64,000 nucleotides of DNA from Streptomyces hyderabadensis (GTDB taxonomy: Bacteria; Actinomycetota; Actinomycetes; Streptomycetales; Streptomycetaceae), in assembly GCF_020404845.1 (NCBI RefSeq), contig NZ_JAIOJZ010000043.1, positions 1 to 64,000 of the forward strand. The letters are read 5' to 3'. The notes beneath the pieces were generated by a model. The model worked only from the letters and a program-made list of their open reading frames with translations, was not told the DNA's origin and ran no database searches. A program made the position numbers and the translations under genes. Below are positions 49,494 through 58,603 of this stretch, piece after piece; position 1 is the stretch's first letter, and each line of letters begins with the position of its first letter.

Positions 49494-49691
49494 GGCGGTG
49501 CTCTCTTCGCTGACGGCGGGTGTGCGGCGCGGGAACGCCGCGTACGGACGCGCGTACGTCACGTACGGAGTCGAGAGTAACCGTGGCGCCCGCCGCCACT
49601 CGCGCCGGAGTGCTTCCGTTGCGACACCCCCACGCCCGGAACCGTGGCTTCCGTCACAGCCGAAGCGCTCGCCGCCTGATGGACTGGCCCG

Positions 49692-50174
49692 GTGTTCCTG
49701 ATACTCCTGCTGGTCGTCGTGGTCGCCGTGGTGACGGCCGTCGGTCTGACCGGCCACGGCGCGAGCGTCCTCGCCGCCCGCCGCGAACGGGGCCCGGGGC
49801 CCGGACCGGTGCTGCGCGCCCTCGCCGCCTTCGCCGGTGCCGCGGCCGTCGTCGTGTACGCCTGGGGGCTGCTGCACGTGACCGGCGCCGTCATGGAGTC
49901 CAACGGTGGCGCGAGTTCCGCACCGGCGCCGCCCTGCCGCGGCCACGGGAACGAGGAGCGCGCCCGCCACGTCGTCGACCAGTCGGTCTCCTTCCTGCCC
50001 CTGGGCTTCGTCTGCGAGACCGCCGACGGCGGCGAGTACACCAGCGGGGACGTCCCCGGCTACGTCAACCCCGTCACCGCCGCCCTGGCCCTGGCCGCCG
50101 TCGCGAGCGCCGTCGGGGCCGGGTACGCGGCCGAGTCGCGTGCCCGTGCGGCAGCGCGCGGCGGCCGCCGGTGA
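49692..50174 (+). CDS. Small membrane protein of unknown function
   Basis: The 160-residue protein starts at a GTG directly with a hydrophobic helix (FLILLLVVVVAVVTAVGL). It has a second helix at about 43-63 and a third near the C-terminus (AALALAAVASAVGAGYAA). Between helices 2 and 3 is a likely extracellular loop with two Cys (APPCRGHG and GFVCETADG) that could form a disulfide. It lies upstream of the amidohydrolase gene on the same strand. I do not recognise a family. Confidence 0.7.
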   Translation: MFLILLLVVVVAVVTAVGLTGHGASVLAARRERGPGPGPVLRALAAFAGAAAVVVYAWGLLHVTGAVMESNGGASSAPAPPCRGHGNEERARHVVDQSVSFLPLGFVCETADGGEYTSGDVPGYVNPVTAALALAAVASAVGAGYAAESRARAAARGGRR

Positions 50175-50217
50175 CCGGCCCCGGACCGGCGCGCGGGCAC
50201 CGTCTAGGGTGCGGGGC

Positions 50218-51309
50218 ATGAGCGATCGCGCGGTGCTGCACGTGAAGGGTCGGGTGCTCGTCGGACCGGAGGAGGTCCGGGACGAGGTGTGGGTGATCGA
50301 CGGCCGGATCTCGTACGACCGCCCCACCGGCGCGGCCGACGTGCGCACCGTCGAGGGGTGGGCGCTGCCCGGCCTGGTCGACGCGCACTGCCACGTCGGC
50401 CTGGACCAGCACGGTGCCGTCCCCGCGGACGTCGCCGAGAGGCAGGCGCTGACCGACCGCGAGGCGGGCACGCTGCTCATCCGCGACGCGGGCTCGCCCT
50501 CCGACACCCGCTGGATCGACGACCGCGAGGACCTCCCGAAGATCATCCGGGCCGGGCGGCACATCGCCCGCACCCGCCGCTACATCCGCAACTACGCCTG
50601 GGAGGTCGAGCCCGAGGACCTCGTCGCCTACGTCGCCCAGGAGGCCCGGCGCGGCGACGGCTGGGTCAAGCTGGTCGGCGACTGGATCGACCGCGACCTC
50701 GGCGACCTGTCGGCCTGCTGGCCGCGCGGCGCGGTCGAGGCGGCCATCGCGGAGGCCCACCGCCTGGGCGCCCGGGTCACCGCGCACTGCTTCGCCGAGG
50801 ACTCCCTGCGCGATCTGGTCGAGGCCGGGATCGACTGCGTCGAGCACGCCACGGGGCTCACGGACGACACCATCCCGCTGTTCGCCGAGCGCGGCGTCGC
50901 CATCGTGCCCACGCTCGTCAACATCGCCACCTTCCCCGCGCTGGCCGACGGCGGCGAGACTCGCTTCCCGCGCTGGTCGGCCCATATGCGCCGGCTGCAC
51001 GAACGCCGCTACGACACCGTGCGCAACGCCTACGACGCGGGAATCCCGGTCTTCGTCGGCACCGACGCGGGCGGCGCCCTGGCCCACGGGCTGGCGGGGG
51101 CCGAGGTCGCGGAGCTGGTCACCGCCGGCATCCCGCCCGTCGCGGCCCTTGCCGCGACCACCTGGGCCGCCCGGCGCTGGCTGGGCCGTCCGGGCCTGGA
51201 GGAGGGCGCACCGGCGGACCTGGTGGTGTACGAACAGGACCCGCGCGCGGACGTGCGCGTGCTCACCGCTCCGCGCCGGATCGTGCTGAACGGGCGGGTC
51301 GTCGGTTAG
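50218..51309 (+). CDS. Amidohydrolase family metal-dependent hydrolase
   Basis: The 363-residue TIM-barrel amidohydrolase has the metal motif DAHCHVG (near 58-64), GWVKLVGDW (Lys), RVTAHCFAED, CVEHATGLTDD (His ligands) and VFVGTDAGGA (Asp). The terminal beta-sandwich part is GAPADLVVYEQDP. It is imidazolonepropionase/prolidase-like in style; the substrate is unknown. ATG 50218 follows the membrane protein gene by 44 bases. Confidence 0.87.
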   Translation: MSDRAVLHVKGRVLVGPEEVRDEVWVIDGRISYDRPTGAADVRTVEGWALPGLVDAHCHVGLDQHGAVPADVAERQALTDREAGTLLIRDAGSPSDTRWIDDREDLPKIIRAGRHIARTRRYIRNYAWEVEPEDLVAYVAQEARRGDGWVKLVGDWIDRDLGDLSACWPRGAVEAAIAEAHRLGARVTAHCFAEDSLRDLVEAGIDCVEHATGLTDDTIPLFAERGVAIVPTLVNIATFPALADGGETRFPRWSAHMRRLHERRYDTVRNAYDAGIPVFVGTDAGGALAHGLAGAEVAELVTAGIPPVAALAATTWAARRWLGRPGLEEGAPADLVVYEQDPRADVRVLTAPRRIVLNGRVVG

Positions 51310-51506
51310 CCGACGGGAGTGACGCCGGGGAACACCCGTGCCGGTCGATGCGACGAAGTTTCGAATACGTTCGCCAAAACCCCACGAAGGGGTGAAGTGC
51401 CCCCGGTTCACTGACGGTTCGGCCGACGCGGGGACATTCTGTCCGGGTCCCAAGCACGTCGCTCATGCGTGCCCCGCACGCATGTCTCACTGGGGGTCCC
51501 ACCACC

Positions 51507-52451
51507 TTGAACGGCAACACCTTCCGCATGCCCGCACGCCGTCTCGCCACCGTCGCGGCGGCCACGGCCCTGGCCGCGGGCCCCGCGGCCCTGGCCGGCG
51601 CGGGATCCGCCCACGCGACCGGCGACCACGGCCGCGCGAGCGCCACCGTGCTGCGTACCGGGCTCGACGTCTCGCTGCTCAACAAGACCGTGAACGTCCC
51701 GCTCGCGGTCACCCTCAACGAGGTGCAGGCACCCGGGAACGCCGAGAAGACCGCGCTCACCGCCCGACTGGACGGCGTCGACGGAGGCAAGCCCTTCAGC
51801 GTCCTGCGCGCCGACGTCGCCGAGGCGAAGGCGACGGCCACCGCCGAGAAGAGCGAGGGCACCACCACACTGGCCCGCGCCAGGCTCCACGTCCCCGGCC
51901 TGCCGCTGCTGTCGGTGGTCGAGGTCCAGGAGGTCACCTCCACGGCGACCTGCGAGGCCGGGAAGAAGCCGGTCGCCGACGCCAACCTCCTGGGGCCGGT
52001 GACGGTCCTCGGCAAGAAGGTCACCCTCACCACCGGCGGCACGACGGACGTGAAGGTGCCCGGCGTCGGCGAGGTACGGCTCGACCTCTCGAAGGAGGAG
52101 ACCACCTCCGGCACGGCCGCCGCCACCGCGCTCGAACTCAAGGTCTCCGTCAACCCCGGCGACCTGAACGTCGCCGAGGTCGACGGCACCGTCACCCTGG
52201 CCAAGGCGACCTGCGAGTCCCCGGCCGCCCCGGCGGAGGAGGCCGAGCAGCCCCCGGCCGAGGCCGCCGAACCCCCGGCCGGGCAGGACGCCGAACCCGC
52301 GGCCGAGGTGCAGGCCCAGGGCGCCCGCACCGAGCCCGACCTGGCCGAGACCGGCGGCAGCTCCGCGACCCCGTACGTCGCGGCAGGCGCCGCGGCCCTG
52401 GTCCTGGCGGGCGGCGGCGCACTGGTCCTGGCCCGGCGCAAGCGCGGCTGA
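51507..52451 (+). CDS. SCO1860-type LAETG-anchored surface protein
   Basis: The 314-residue protein has a signal peptide (RRLATVAAATALAAGPAALAGAGSAHA), an adhesin-like beta-rich middle (about 50-235), a Pro/Glu/Ala stretch and a C-terminal sorting signal: LAETG, a hydrophobic helix and RRKRG. Known: Streptomyces sortases of class E cleave LAXTG, and an exported S. coelicolor protein of this kind (SCO1860) has been described. I chose a TTG at 51507 after GGGGGTCCC; ATG 51528 lacks a ribosome binding site. No sortase gene is nearby. Confidence 0.88.
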   Translation: MNGNTFRMPARRLATVAAATALAAGPAALAGAGSAHATGDHGRASATVLRTGLDVSLLNKTVNVPLAVTLNEVQAPGNAEKTALTARLDGVDGGKPFSVLRADVAEAKATATAEKSEGTTTLARARLHVPGLPLLSVVEVQEVTSTATCEAGKKPVADANLLGPVTVLGKKVTLTTGGTTDVKVPGVGEVRLDLSKEETTSGTAAATALELKVSVNPGDLNVAEVDGTVTLAKATCESPAAPAEEAEQPPAEAAEPPAGQDAEPAAEVQAQGARTEPDLAETGGSSATPYVAAGAAALVLAGGGALVLARRKRG

Positions 52452-52461
52452 CATCCGGTCG

Positions 52462-52478
52462 GGGCCGCGGCGGCCCCG
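52462..52478. terminator. Short hairpin between convergent genes
   Basis: GGGGCC and GGCCCC with a 5-base loop, 11 bases after the LAETG gene. The remainder of the 52479-52675 gap is G/C-rich and holds no gene I can support. Confidence 0.5.
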
Positions 52479-52675
52479 GGCTGGTTCCGGCCGGGGTGTC
52501 CGGGTGGAGGCGCCCCGGCCGGAGGCGGTCGCCGCCGTGAGCGGCAGCGGTTCCGCGGCGCCGACCGGCCCGGCCGGTGCCGCCGCCCCGGTCCCGGGCG
52601 GCGCAAGCGCGACCGACCCGGCCGGGGAGGCGAGACCGGCCCAGACCGTACGTGCGCACGCACGCGCCCGTACGC

Positions 52676-53815
52676 TCAGGCCGGTTCCGCCCGGGCCGTC
52701 TGCCCCGCTTCCGCCTGCGCCGGTTGCGCCTCCTGCGCCGTCGTCGCCACCGCCCGCTCCAGCGCGCGCAGGAAGCCGTCCGTCGTCGTCCGGTCCCGCA
52801 CCGCCAGGCGCAGCCACCCCTCGCCCAGCCCCGGGAACGTGTCCCCGCGCCGGACGGCGTACCCGAGTTCGCGCAACCGGCGGCGTACGGCGGACGCGTG
52901 CGGGACGCCGACCAGGACGAAGGGCCCCTCGGCCGGTCCGGCGACCCGCACCCCGGCACCGGCGAACCGCGCCAGCCCGGCGACCAGACGGTCCCGGTCG
53001 GCGGCGATGCGGTGGGCGGCGTGGGCGGCCTCCGCCAGCGCCCGCGGCGCCACGCACGCCTCGGCCGCCGCCAGCGCGGGCGTGGACACCGGCCACAGCG
53101 GCTGGGCGCGCGCCAGCTCGCCGACCGTCTCCGGGTCCGCCAGCACGTACCCGATGCGCAGCCCCGCAAGGCCCCACGTCTTGGTGAGGCTGCGCAGGAC
53201 GACGAGCCCCGGCACGTCCGTCCGCCCGGCCAGCGCCTCCCGCTCGCCCGGCACCGCGTCCATGAACGCCTCGTCCACGACCAGCGTCCGGCCCGGCCGG
53301 GCCAGCGAGCCGAGCACGTCCGCCGGGTGCAGCACCGAGGTCGGGTTCGTCGGGTTGCCGACCACCACCAGGTCGGCGTCCTTAGGGACGGCGGCGGGGT
53401 CGAGGCGGAAGCCGTCCGCCGCCCGCAGCAGCACCCGGCCGACCGTGTGCCCCGCGTCCCGCAGCGCCGCCTCGGGCTCGGTGAACTGCGGGTGCACCAC
53501 GACCGGCCGGCGCACCTTCAGCGCCCGCGCCAGCAGCACGAACGCCTCCGCCGCCCCCGCCGTCAGCAGCACCCGCTCCACCGGCAGCCCGTGCCGCGCC
53601 GCCACCGCCGCCCGCGCGGCCCGCCCGTCCGGATAGGCGGCGAGCGAGCCGAGCGAGGCGGCGACGTGCTCACGCAGCCAGGCCGGGGGAGTGTCCGCGC
53701 GGACGTTCACCGCGAGGTCCACCAGCGCCGAACCGTCGTCGCGCACCTCGGCGTCCCCGTGGTGCCGCAGGTCCGGACCGCCGGGATCAGTGTGCGTGAG
53801 AGTGTGCGTGTCCAT
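52676..53815 (-). CDS. cobC: Threonine-phosphate decarboxylase-like PLP protein (Rv2231c-type CobC)
   Basis: The 379-residue fold-type I aminotransferase-like protein has DLAVNVRADTPPAWLREH, LGSLAAYPDGRAARAAVAARHG, VVVGNPTNPTSVL (PLP Asn), LVVDEAFMDAVPGE and VLRSLTKTWGLAGLRIGY (Schiff-base Lys). It matches the actinobacterial CobC/HisC-like proteins placed with cobalamin genes, thought to make the aminopropanol phosphate arm from threonine phosphate. Its start overlaps the His-rich end of cbiX by 29 bases. It is the last gene of this cob operon. Confidence 0.88.
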   Translation of the reverse strand: MDTHTLTHTDPGGPDLRHHGDAEVRDDGSALVDLAVNVRADTPPAWLREHVAASLGSLAAYPDGRAARAAVAARHGLPVERVLLTAGAAEAFVLLARALKVRRPVVVHPQFTEPEAALRDAGHTVGRVLLRAADGFRLDPAAVPKDADLVVVGNPTNPTSVLHPADVLGSLARPGRTLVVDEAFMDAVPGEREALAGRTDVPGLVVLRSLTKTWGLAGLRIGYVLADPETVGELARAQPLWPVSTPALAAAEACVAPRALAEAAHAAHRIAADRDRLVAGLARFAGAGVRVAGPAEGPFVLVGVPHASAVRRRLRELGYAVRRGDTFPGLGEGWLRLAVRDRTTTDGFLRALERAVATTAQEAQPAQAEAGQTARAEPA

Positions 53816-54704
53816 GCCCGTGATGGTGCCCGTGGTGGTGGTCGCCGTCGTCGTCGGGGTGGAAGTGCGGCTGCTGCGGCAGCCCCACCTTGTCCTCGAA
53901 CCCCGGCAGCGCGATCCGGTACACGCAGCTGTCGCAGTTCATCCGGAGATCGCCCTTCACCGCCTCCTCGTACCGCTCCCACACCAGGTCCAGCAGCTCC
54001 GGCTCGGGACCGATCACGTCCGCCGACCGCACCTCCGTCTCCGGGTGCGCGGCGGCCCACTCCTCGGTCTGGTGCCGGACCCGGTCCGGGAGGATGCCGG
54101 TGAACAGGAAGTACGGCAGCGCCACGACCCGCCGCGCCCCCAGCCGCGCGCACCGGTCCAGGCCGCCCGGCACGTCCGGCTTCGCCAGCGACACGAACGC
54201 CGTCTCCACGGCCGCGTAACCGCGCCCCTCCCACAGCAGCCGCGCCGCCTTGAACACCTCGGCGTTGGCGTCCGGGTCCGTCGACCCGCGCCCCACCAGC
54301 AGCACCGTCACCTCGGCGGGGTCCCAGGCCGGGTCGACCGCCTCCGCGAGGCGCCGCTCCAGCACCCGCAGCAGCGCCGGGTGCGGGCCCAGCGGGCGGC
54401 CGTAGGTGTAGGAGATGCCGGGGTGGCGCTCCTTCTCGCGGGACAGCGCCGCCGGGATGTCGCCCTTGGCGTGCCCGGCGGACACCAGCATCAGCGGCAC
54501 CGCGGCGAACCGCCGCACACCGCGCTCCACCAGCTCCGTGACCGCATCGCCCAGGGGCGGCGGGGACAGCTCGATGAAACCGCCCGCGACGGGCAGTTCG
54601 GGGTGGCGTCGGCCCAGCTCGCGCACGAAGTCGCGGAACGCCTCGGCTCCGGCCTCGTCCCGGGTGCCGTGTCCGGCGATGAGCAGGGCGGGCGGGGTCG
54701 TCAC
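53787..54704 (-). CDS. cbiX: Sirohydrochlorin chelatase (CbiX family) with His-rich tail
   Basis: The 305-residue chelatase has two CbiX halves: LLIAGHGTRDEAGAEAF and LMLVSAGHAKGDIP in the first (metal-site histidines), and VLLVGRGSTDPDANAE and LPYFLFTGILPDRV in the second. There is a Cys pair (NCDSCVY) and a C-terminal tail with 12 His in about 17 residues, a probable cobalt store. It inserts metal into sirohydrochlorin. The GTG overlaps the cobJ stop (GTGA). Confidence 0.9.
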   Translation of the reverse strand: MTTPPALLIAGHGTRDEAGAEAFRDFVRELGRRHPELPVAGGFIELSPPPLGDAVTELVERGVRRFAAVPLMLVSAGHAKGDIPAALSREKERHPGISYTYGRPLGPHPALLRVLERRLAEAVDPAWDPAEVTVLLVGRGSTDPDANAEVFKAARLLWEGRGYAAVETAFVSLAKPDVPGGLDRCARLGARRVVALPYFLFTGILPDRVRHQTEEWAAAHPETEVRSADVIGPEPELLDLVWERYEEAVKGDLRMNCDSCVYRIALPGFEDKVGLPQQPHFHPDDDGDHHHGHHHGHGHAHSHAH

Positions 54705-56461
54705 AGGTTCTCCTCGGGGTTCTCGGATTCGGACGTCCCGGACCCGCGGGTCCGGGCAGGTGCGGCAGGGGAGCGGCGGGTCGCCGGGTCCTCCTGCCAG
54801 CGGTAGCCGCGCGGCGTCACCATGCGCCCGGCGATCTGGCGGGTCGCGGTGTTGCCCACCGTGACGACCGTCATCATGTCGACGGTCGCCGGGTCGAGCG
54901 CGGCGAGCGTGGACAGGCGGCTCGACTCGTCGGCGCGCGAGGCGTTGCGCACCACCCCCACCGGAGTCGCCGGCCCGCGGTGCTCGGCGAGGATCGCCAG
55001 CGCCTTCGGCAGCTGCCAGTCGCGGCCCCGGCTGCGCGGGTTGTAGAACGTCACGACCAGGTCCGCCTCGGCCGCCGCCCGCACCCGGCGTTCGATGACC
55101 TCCCACGGCGTGTGCAGGTCGGACAGGCTGATCGACACGTGGTCGTGGCCCAGCGGCGCGCCCAGGATCGCCCCGGCCGCCAGCGCCGCCGTCACGCCCG
55201 GCACTCCGACCACGTCGATGTCGTCGGACGCCTCGGCCAGCGCGGGCGAGGCCATCGCGTACACCCCGGCGTCCCCGCTGCCGATCAGCGCGACGGCGTG
55301 GCCGCGCCGGGCCTCCTCGACGGCCGTCCGGGCCCGCTCCTCCTCCGCGCCGAGCCCCGACTCCAGCACCCGCGTGCCGGGCCGCAGCAGATCGCGGATC
55401 TGGTCGACGTACTGGTCGAGCCCGACCAGCACCGACGCCCGCCGCAGCTCCGCCCGGGCCCGCGGCGTCACCAGGTCCCGGGCGCCCGGCCCGAGCCCGA
55501 CCACCGCGAGCCGCCCGCGCCCCGGACGCCGCACGACCGCGCAGGTCGCCATCGCGGGCACCGCCGCCGACTTCCGCTTGGGCACGAGGAGTTCACCCCC
55601 GCGGATCAGGGCCGCCGCCTCCGCGACCGACGCGGTGCCCACGGCCGCCAGCGGCGCGTCCGAGGGGTTGGGCACCTCGACGCCCGCCAGCTCCTCGGCC
55701 GGGTACGTCACCAGGGGCACGCCCAGCCGCTCGGCGGCGCCGACGATCCCGGGCTCCTCCGCCTTGACGTCCACCGTGGCCAGCTCGGCGACCGACGCGG
55801 CGGACAGCCCCGCCTCGCGCAGGGCCCCCTCCACCAGCCCGAGCACCTCGTCCACCGGCGCCCCCCGGGACGCGCCGACCCCGACGACCAGGGACGGCGG
55901 TCGCAGGACGACCTCGCCCCCGGCAGGCTGCACCGCACGGTCCGTCACCCGGATGCCGTACGCCCCTTCGGCGGTGACCGGCAGCGGCGGCAGCGGCCAG
56001 GCCACCTCGGCCCGCAGTGCCACCGGCTCGCCGTCCAGCAGCGCCCGCGACACCCCGGCGACGTCGCCCTCCACGGGCAGCCCCAGCGTGTCCAGACCGG
56101 CCAGCCCGACCGCGTCGGTCGCCGTCGTCACCACCGGCTGAGCACCCAGCACCTCGCCGACCGCGCGGGCGAGTTCGTTCGCGCCGCCCCCGTGCCCGCC
56201 GACCAGCGACACGGCGAACCGCCCGCCCTCGTCGACGCACACCACACCCGGGTCGGTGCGCTTGTCGTCCAGCAGCGGTGCCACGAGCCGGACCACGGCC
56301 CCCGTGGCCAGGAAGCACACCAGCCGCTCGCACTCGGCGAACGCGGTCCGCACGGCGTCCGCGACCGGACCCTCGTACACCCGCGTGCGGTCCGGCCACG
56401 CCGCGGCCAGCCGGTCGCGCGCCGCCGCTCCCGCCGCCGTGGCGGAAATCAGGCCGATCAA
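54701..56461 (-). CDS. cobJ: CbiG-CobJ fusion: cobalt-precorrin-5A hydrolase-like plus precorrin-3B C17-methyltransferase
   Basis: The 586-residue bifunctional protein has an N-terminal CbiG part at about 1-330 (ATGAVVRLVAPLL, SLVGGHGGGANELARAV, VVGVGASRGAPVDEVLGL) and a C-terminal SAM methyltransferase of CobJ/CbiH type (LAVVGLGPGARDLVTPRA, ALIGSGDAGVYAMASPAL, VVTFYNPRSRGRDWQL, RNASRADESS). It catalyses ring contraction and C17 methylation. I chose TTG 56461 because AAGGAG lies 7 bases upstream and the CbiG domain begins there. It overlaps its neighbours by 4 bases on both sides. Confidence 0.9.
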   Translation of the reverse strand: MIGLISATAAGAAARDRLAAAWPDRTRVYEGPVADAVRTAFAECERLVCFLATGAVVRLVAPLLDDKRTDPGVVCVDEGGRFAVSLVGGHGGGANELARAVGEVLGAQPVVTTATDAVGLAGLDTLGLPVEGDVAGVSRALLDGEPVALRAEVAWPLPPLPVTAEGAYGIRVTDRAVQPAGGEVVLRPPSLVVGVGASRGAPVDEVLGLVEGALREAGLSAASVAELATVDVKAEEPGIVGAAERLGVPLVTYPAEELAGVEVPNPSDAPLAAVGTASVAEAAALIRGGELLVPKRKSAAVPAMATCAVVRRPGRGRLAVVGLGPGARDLVTPRARAELRRASVLVGLDQYVDQIRDLLRPGTRVLESGLGAEEERARTAVEEARRGHAVALIGSGDAGVYAMASPALAEASDDIDVVGVPGVTAALAAGAILGAPLGHDHVSISLSDLHTPWEVIERRVRAAAEADLVVTFYNPRSRGRDWQLPKALAILAEHRGPATPVGVVRNASRADESSRLSTLAALDPATVDMMTVVTVGNTATRQIAGRMVTPRGYRWQEDPATRRSPAAPARTRGSGTSESENPEENL

Positions 56462-57699
56462 GGGGCAACTCCTTCGGTACGGCCGTGCGGCCTGACGCCC
56501 CACAGCAGGAAGACGGGATTGGTGGCCGCGAGCCGGGTCACGTCCCCCGGCAGCGGCGCGAGCCGCGAGGACTGCAGCAGCACCCCGTCGCAGTCGAAAC
56601 CGGCGCCCAGCAGCGCCTCGCGGGCCGCCGGCACCCGGTCGAGGGCGGCCACGGCGACGACCACCGCGCGCCGGGCCCGGCGCGCGCACGCGGCGACGAT
56701 CGCGGGCAGCTCGCGCCCGCCACCGCCCACGAACACCGCGTCCGGGTCCTCGTCCAGGTCGGACAGCGCCGCGGGCGCCGCCCCGTGCACCACCCGCACG
56801 TCGACCCCGTGCGCGGCGGCGTTGGCACGGACCCGCCCGACCCCGTCCGGCGTCTTCTCGACGGCGGTGACGGCGGCGCCCAGCCGCGCGCACTCCACCG
56901 CCACCGACCCCGAGCCCGCGCCGACGTCCCACACCAGGTCGCCGGGGCGCGGCCCGAGCCGGGCCAGCGCCAGCGCCCGCACCTCGAACTTGGTGATCAT
57001 GGAGTCGCGGTGGGCGAACTCCGCCTCTTCCAGCGCCCACCCGGCCGGCCCCGTCCGCGGCCCCGCCACCGCCCGCACCGGCCCCAGGGCCCGCGCCTCG
57101 TCCAGGCAGAGCACCACGCTCACCGCCGTCCCCCAGTCGCGTCCGGCAGCCTCGGCGGGCGTCACCCGCGCCACGCGCTCCTCGGCCGAGCCCAGTGCGG
57201 AGGCGACGACGAGCACCCGCCCGTCGTCCCGCAACGCGGCCCCCAGCTCCGCCGGACCCGCCCCCGGACCGGTCAGCACGGCGACCTTGGGATGCGCCCG
57301 GCACAGGTGCACCGCCGTCCTGAGGTCCCGCCCGTGCGCGCTCGCCACCACGGCGTCGTCCCACGGCAGCCCCACCCGCGCGAAGGCCGCGGCGACGGAG
57401 GAGACCCCCGGCCGCACGTCCAGCCGCTCGGCACCGAACCGCTCGGCCAGCGCCCGCACGATCCCGAAGAACCCCGGGTCACCCGAGGCCAGCACGGTCA
57501 CCGGCCGCTCCTCGGCGACGTACTCCGCGACCGTGTCCAGGGCGGGCGCCAGCGCTCCGAGGACGACCGCCCGGGCCCCCTCCGGCAGCCGTACGGCGTC
57601 CAGGTGCCGGCGCCCGCCGACGACCAGCTCCGCACCGGCGGCGACGTCCCCCGCGGGAGCCGCACCCGGAGAGACACCCATCCCGACCACGGTGATCAC
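56458..57699 (-). CDS. cobL: Precorrin-6Y C5,15-methyltransferase (decarboxylating), CbiE-CbiT fusion
   Basis: The 413-residue protein has an N-terminal CbiE tetrapyrrole methylase half (TVVGMGVSPG, VTVLASGDPGFFGIVRAL, SSVAAAFARVGLPWDDA) and a C-terminal CbiT half with class I SAM fold (LVWDVGAGSGSVAVECARLG, DAVFVGGGGRELPAIV). HRDSMITKFEVRALAL links them, as usual. It methylates C5 and C15 and decarboxylates C12. The GTG overlaps the cobM stop. Confidence 0.93.
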   Translation of the reverse strand: MITVVGMGVSPGAAPAGDVAAGAELVVGGRRHLDAVRLPEGARAVVLGALAPALDTVAEYVAEERPVTVLASGDPGFFGIVRALAERFGAERLDVRPGVSSVAAAFARVGLPWDDAVVASAHGRDLRTAVHLCRAHPKVAVLTGPGAGPAELGAALRDDGRVLVVASALGSAEERVARVTPAEAAGRDWGTAVSVVLCLDEARALGPVRAVAGPRTGPAGWALEEAEFAHRDSMITKFEVRALALARLGPRPGDLVWDVGAGSGSVAVECARLGAAVTAVEKTPDGVGRVRANAAAHGVDVRVVHGAAPAALSDLDEDPDAVFVGGGGRELPAIVAACARRARRAVVVAVAALDRVPAAREALLGAGFDCDGVLLQSSRLAPLPGDVTRLAATNPVFLLWGVRPHGRTEGVAP

Positions 57700-58508
57700 G
57701 TGCTCGCACCCCGCTCGCGCAGCTCCCGGCGCGCCTCGGGGTCGGCCCTGCGATAGCCGTGGAAGTGCCCCGGGTGGTACAGGTGCGAGCGGGTGCCGTG
57801 CGCGGCCAGCGCCGGGCCGACCAGGAACAGGGTGTGCTTCCAGAGCTTGTGCTCCTTGACCGTCTCCTCCAGCGTCCCGATCGTGCACCGCACGACCAGC
57901 TCCTCCGGCCAGGTCGCCTGGTAGGCGACGACCACCGGCGTCTCGGTCGGATAACCGCCCTCCAGCAGCTCCCGCACCAACTGCCCACTGCGGGCCGCCG
58001 ACAGGAAGACCGCCATGGTCGTCCCGTGCCTCGCGAACTCACGCACCTCCTCCCCGGGCGGCATCGGCGTCTTGCCCCCGCCGAGCCGGGTGAGGACCAC
58101 CGACTGCGCCACCTCGGGGATCGTCAGCTCCCGCTGCGCGACCGCGGCCACCGCCGAGAACGCGGAGACACCGGGCACCACCTCGGTCGCGACGCCGATC
58201 TCCGCACACCGGTCGAGCTGCTCCTGCGTGCCGCCCCACAGCGCCGGGTCGCCGGAGTGGATGCGGGCCACCCGCAGACCCTCCTCGCGGGCCCGCCGGT
58301 ACACGGCGACGACGTCCTCCAGCGACATCGTGGCCGAGTCCAGCACCTCGGCGTCCTCGCGCGCGTGCTGGAGCACCTCCGCCTGGACGAGGCTCGCCGC
58401 CCAGATCACCACGTCCGCCTCGGCGATGGCACGCGCCGCACGGAACGTCAGCAGATCGGCGGCGCCGGGACCGGCACCGACAAAGGTCACCTTGGCCTCG
58501 GAATCCAT
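57696..58508 (-). CDS. cobM: Precorrin-4 C11-methyltransferase
   Basis: The 270-residue tetrapyrrole methylase has TFVGAGPGAADLLTFRAARAI, ARIHSGDPALWGGTQEQLD, PGVSAFSAVAAVAQRELTIPEVAQS and LTRLGGGKTPMP, the CobM/CbiF signature. It heads the cobM-cobL-cobJ-cbiX-cobC operon and is divergent from the ZIP transporter gene. I see no cobalamin riboswitch in the 95-base gap. Confidence 0.94.
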   Translation of the reverse strand: MDSEAKVTFVGAGPGAADLLTFRAARAIAEADVVIWAASLVQAEVLQHAREDAEVLDSATMSLEDVVAVYRRAREEGLRVARIHSGDPALWGGTQEQLDRCAEIGVATEVVPGVSAFSAVAAVAQRELTIPEVAQSVVLTRLGGGKTPMPPGEEVREFARHGTTMAVFLSAARSGQLVRELLEGGYPTETPVVVAYQATWPEELVVRCTIGTLEETVKEHKLWKHTLFLVGPALAAHGTRSHLYHPGHFHGYRRADPEARRELRERGAST

Positions 58509-58603
58509 CGTTTTCGGTCCTCTCCTGTGCATCCTGCGCATATTTACTGCGGTTGCTGCTGTCGTACGCGCGTGAACGCGACGTGATCGGATACCAAAGG
58601 CCC

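Noticed and set aside
49541-49567. Three CGTACG palindromes upstream of the class V aminotransferase gene
   Set aside because: CGTACG is common in Streptomyces DNA, and the spacing is irregular. Not enough to call an operator.
52479-52675. A possible small gene between the LAETG gene and cobC
   Set aside because: The open frames are extensions antisense to cobC with Ala/Pro/Gly-rich translation and no ribosome binding site.
58509-58603. Cobalamin riboswitch ahead of cobM
   Set aside because: The 95-base gap is too short for the usual B12 riboswitch, and I do not see its conserved core. One could precede the chelatase/cobN gene outside the window.
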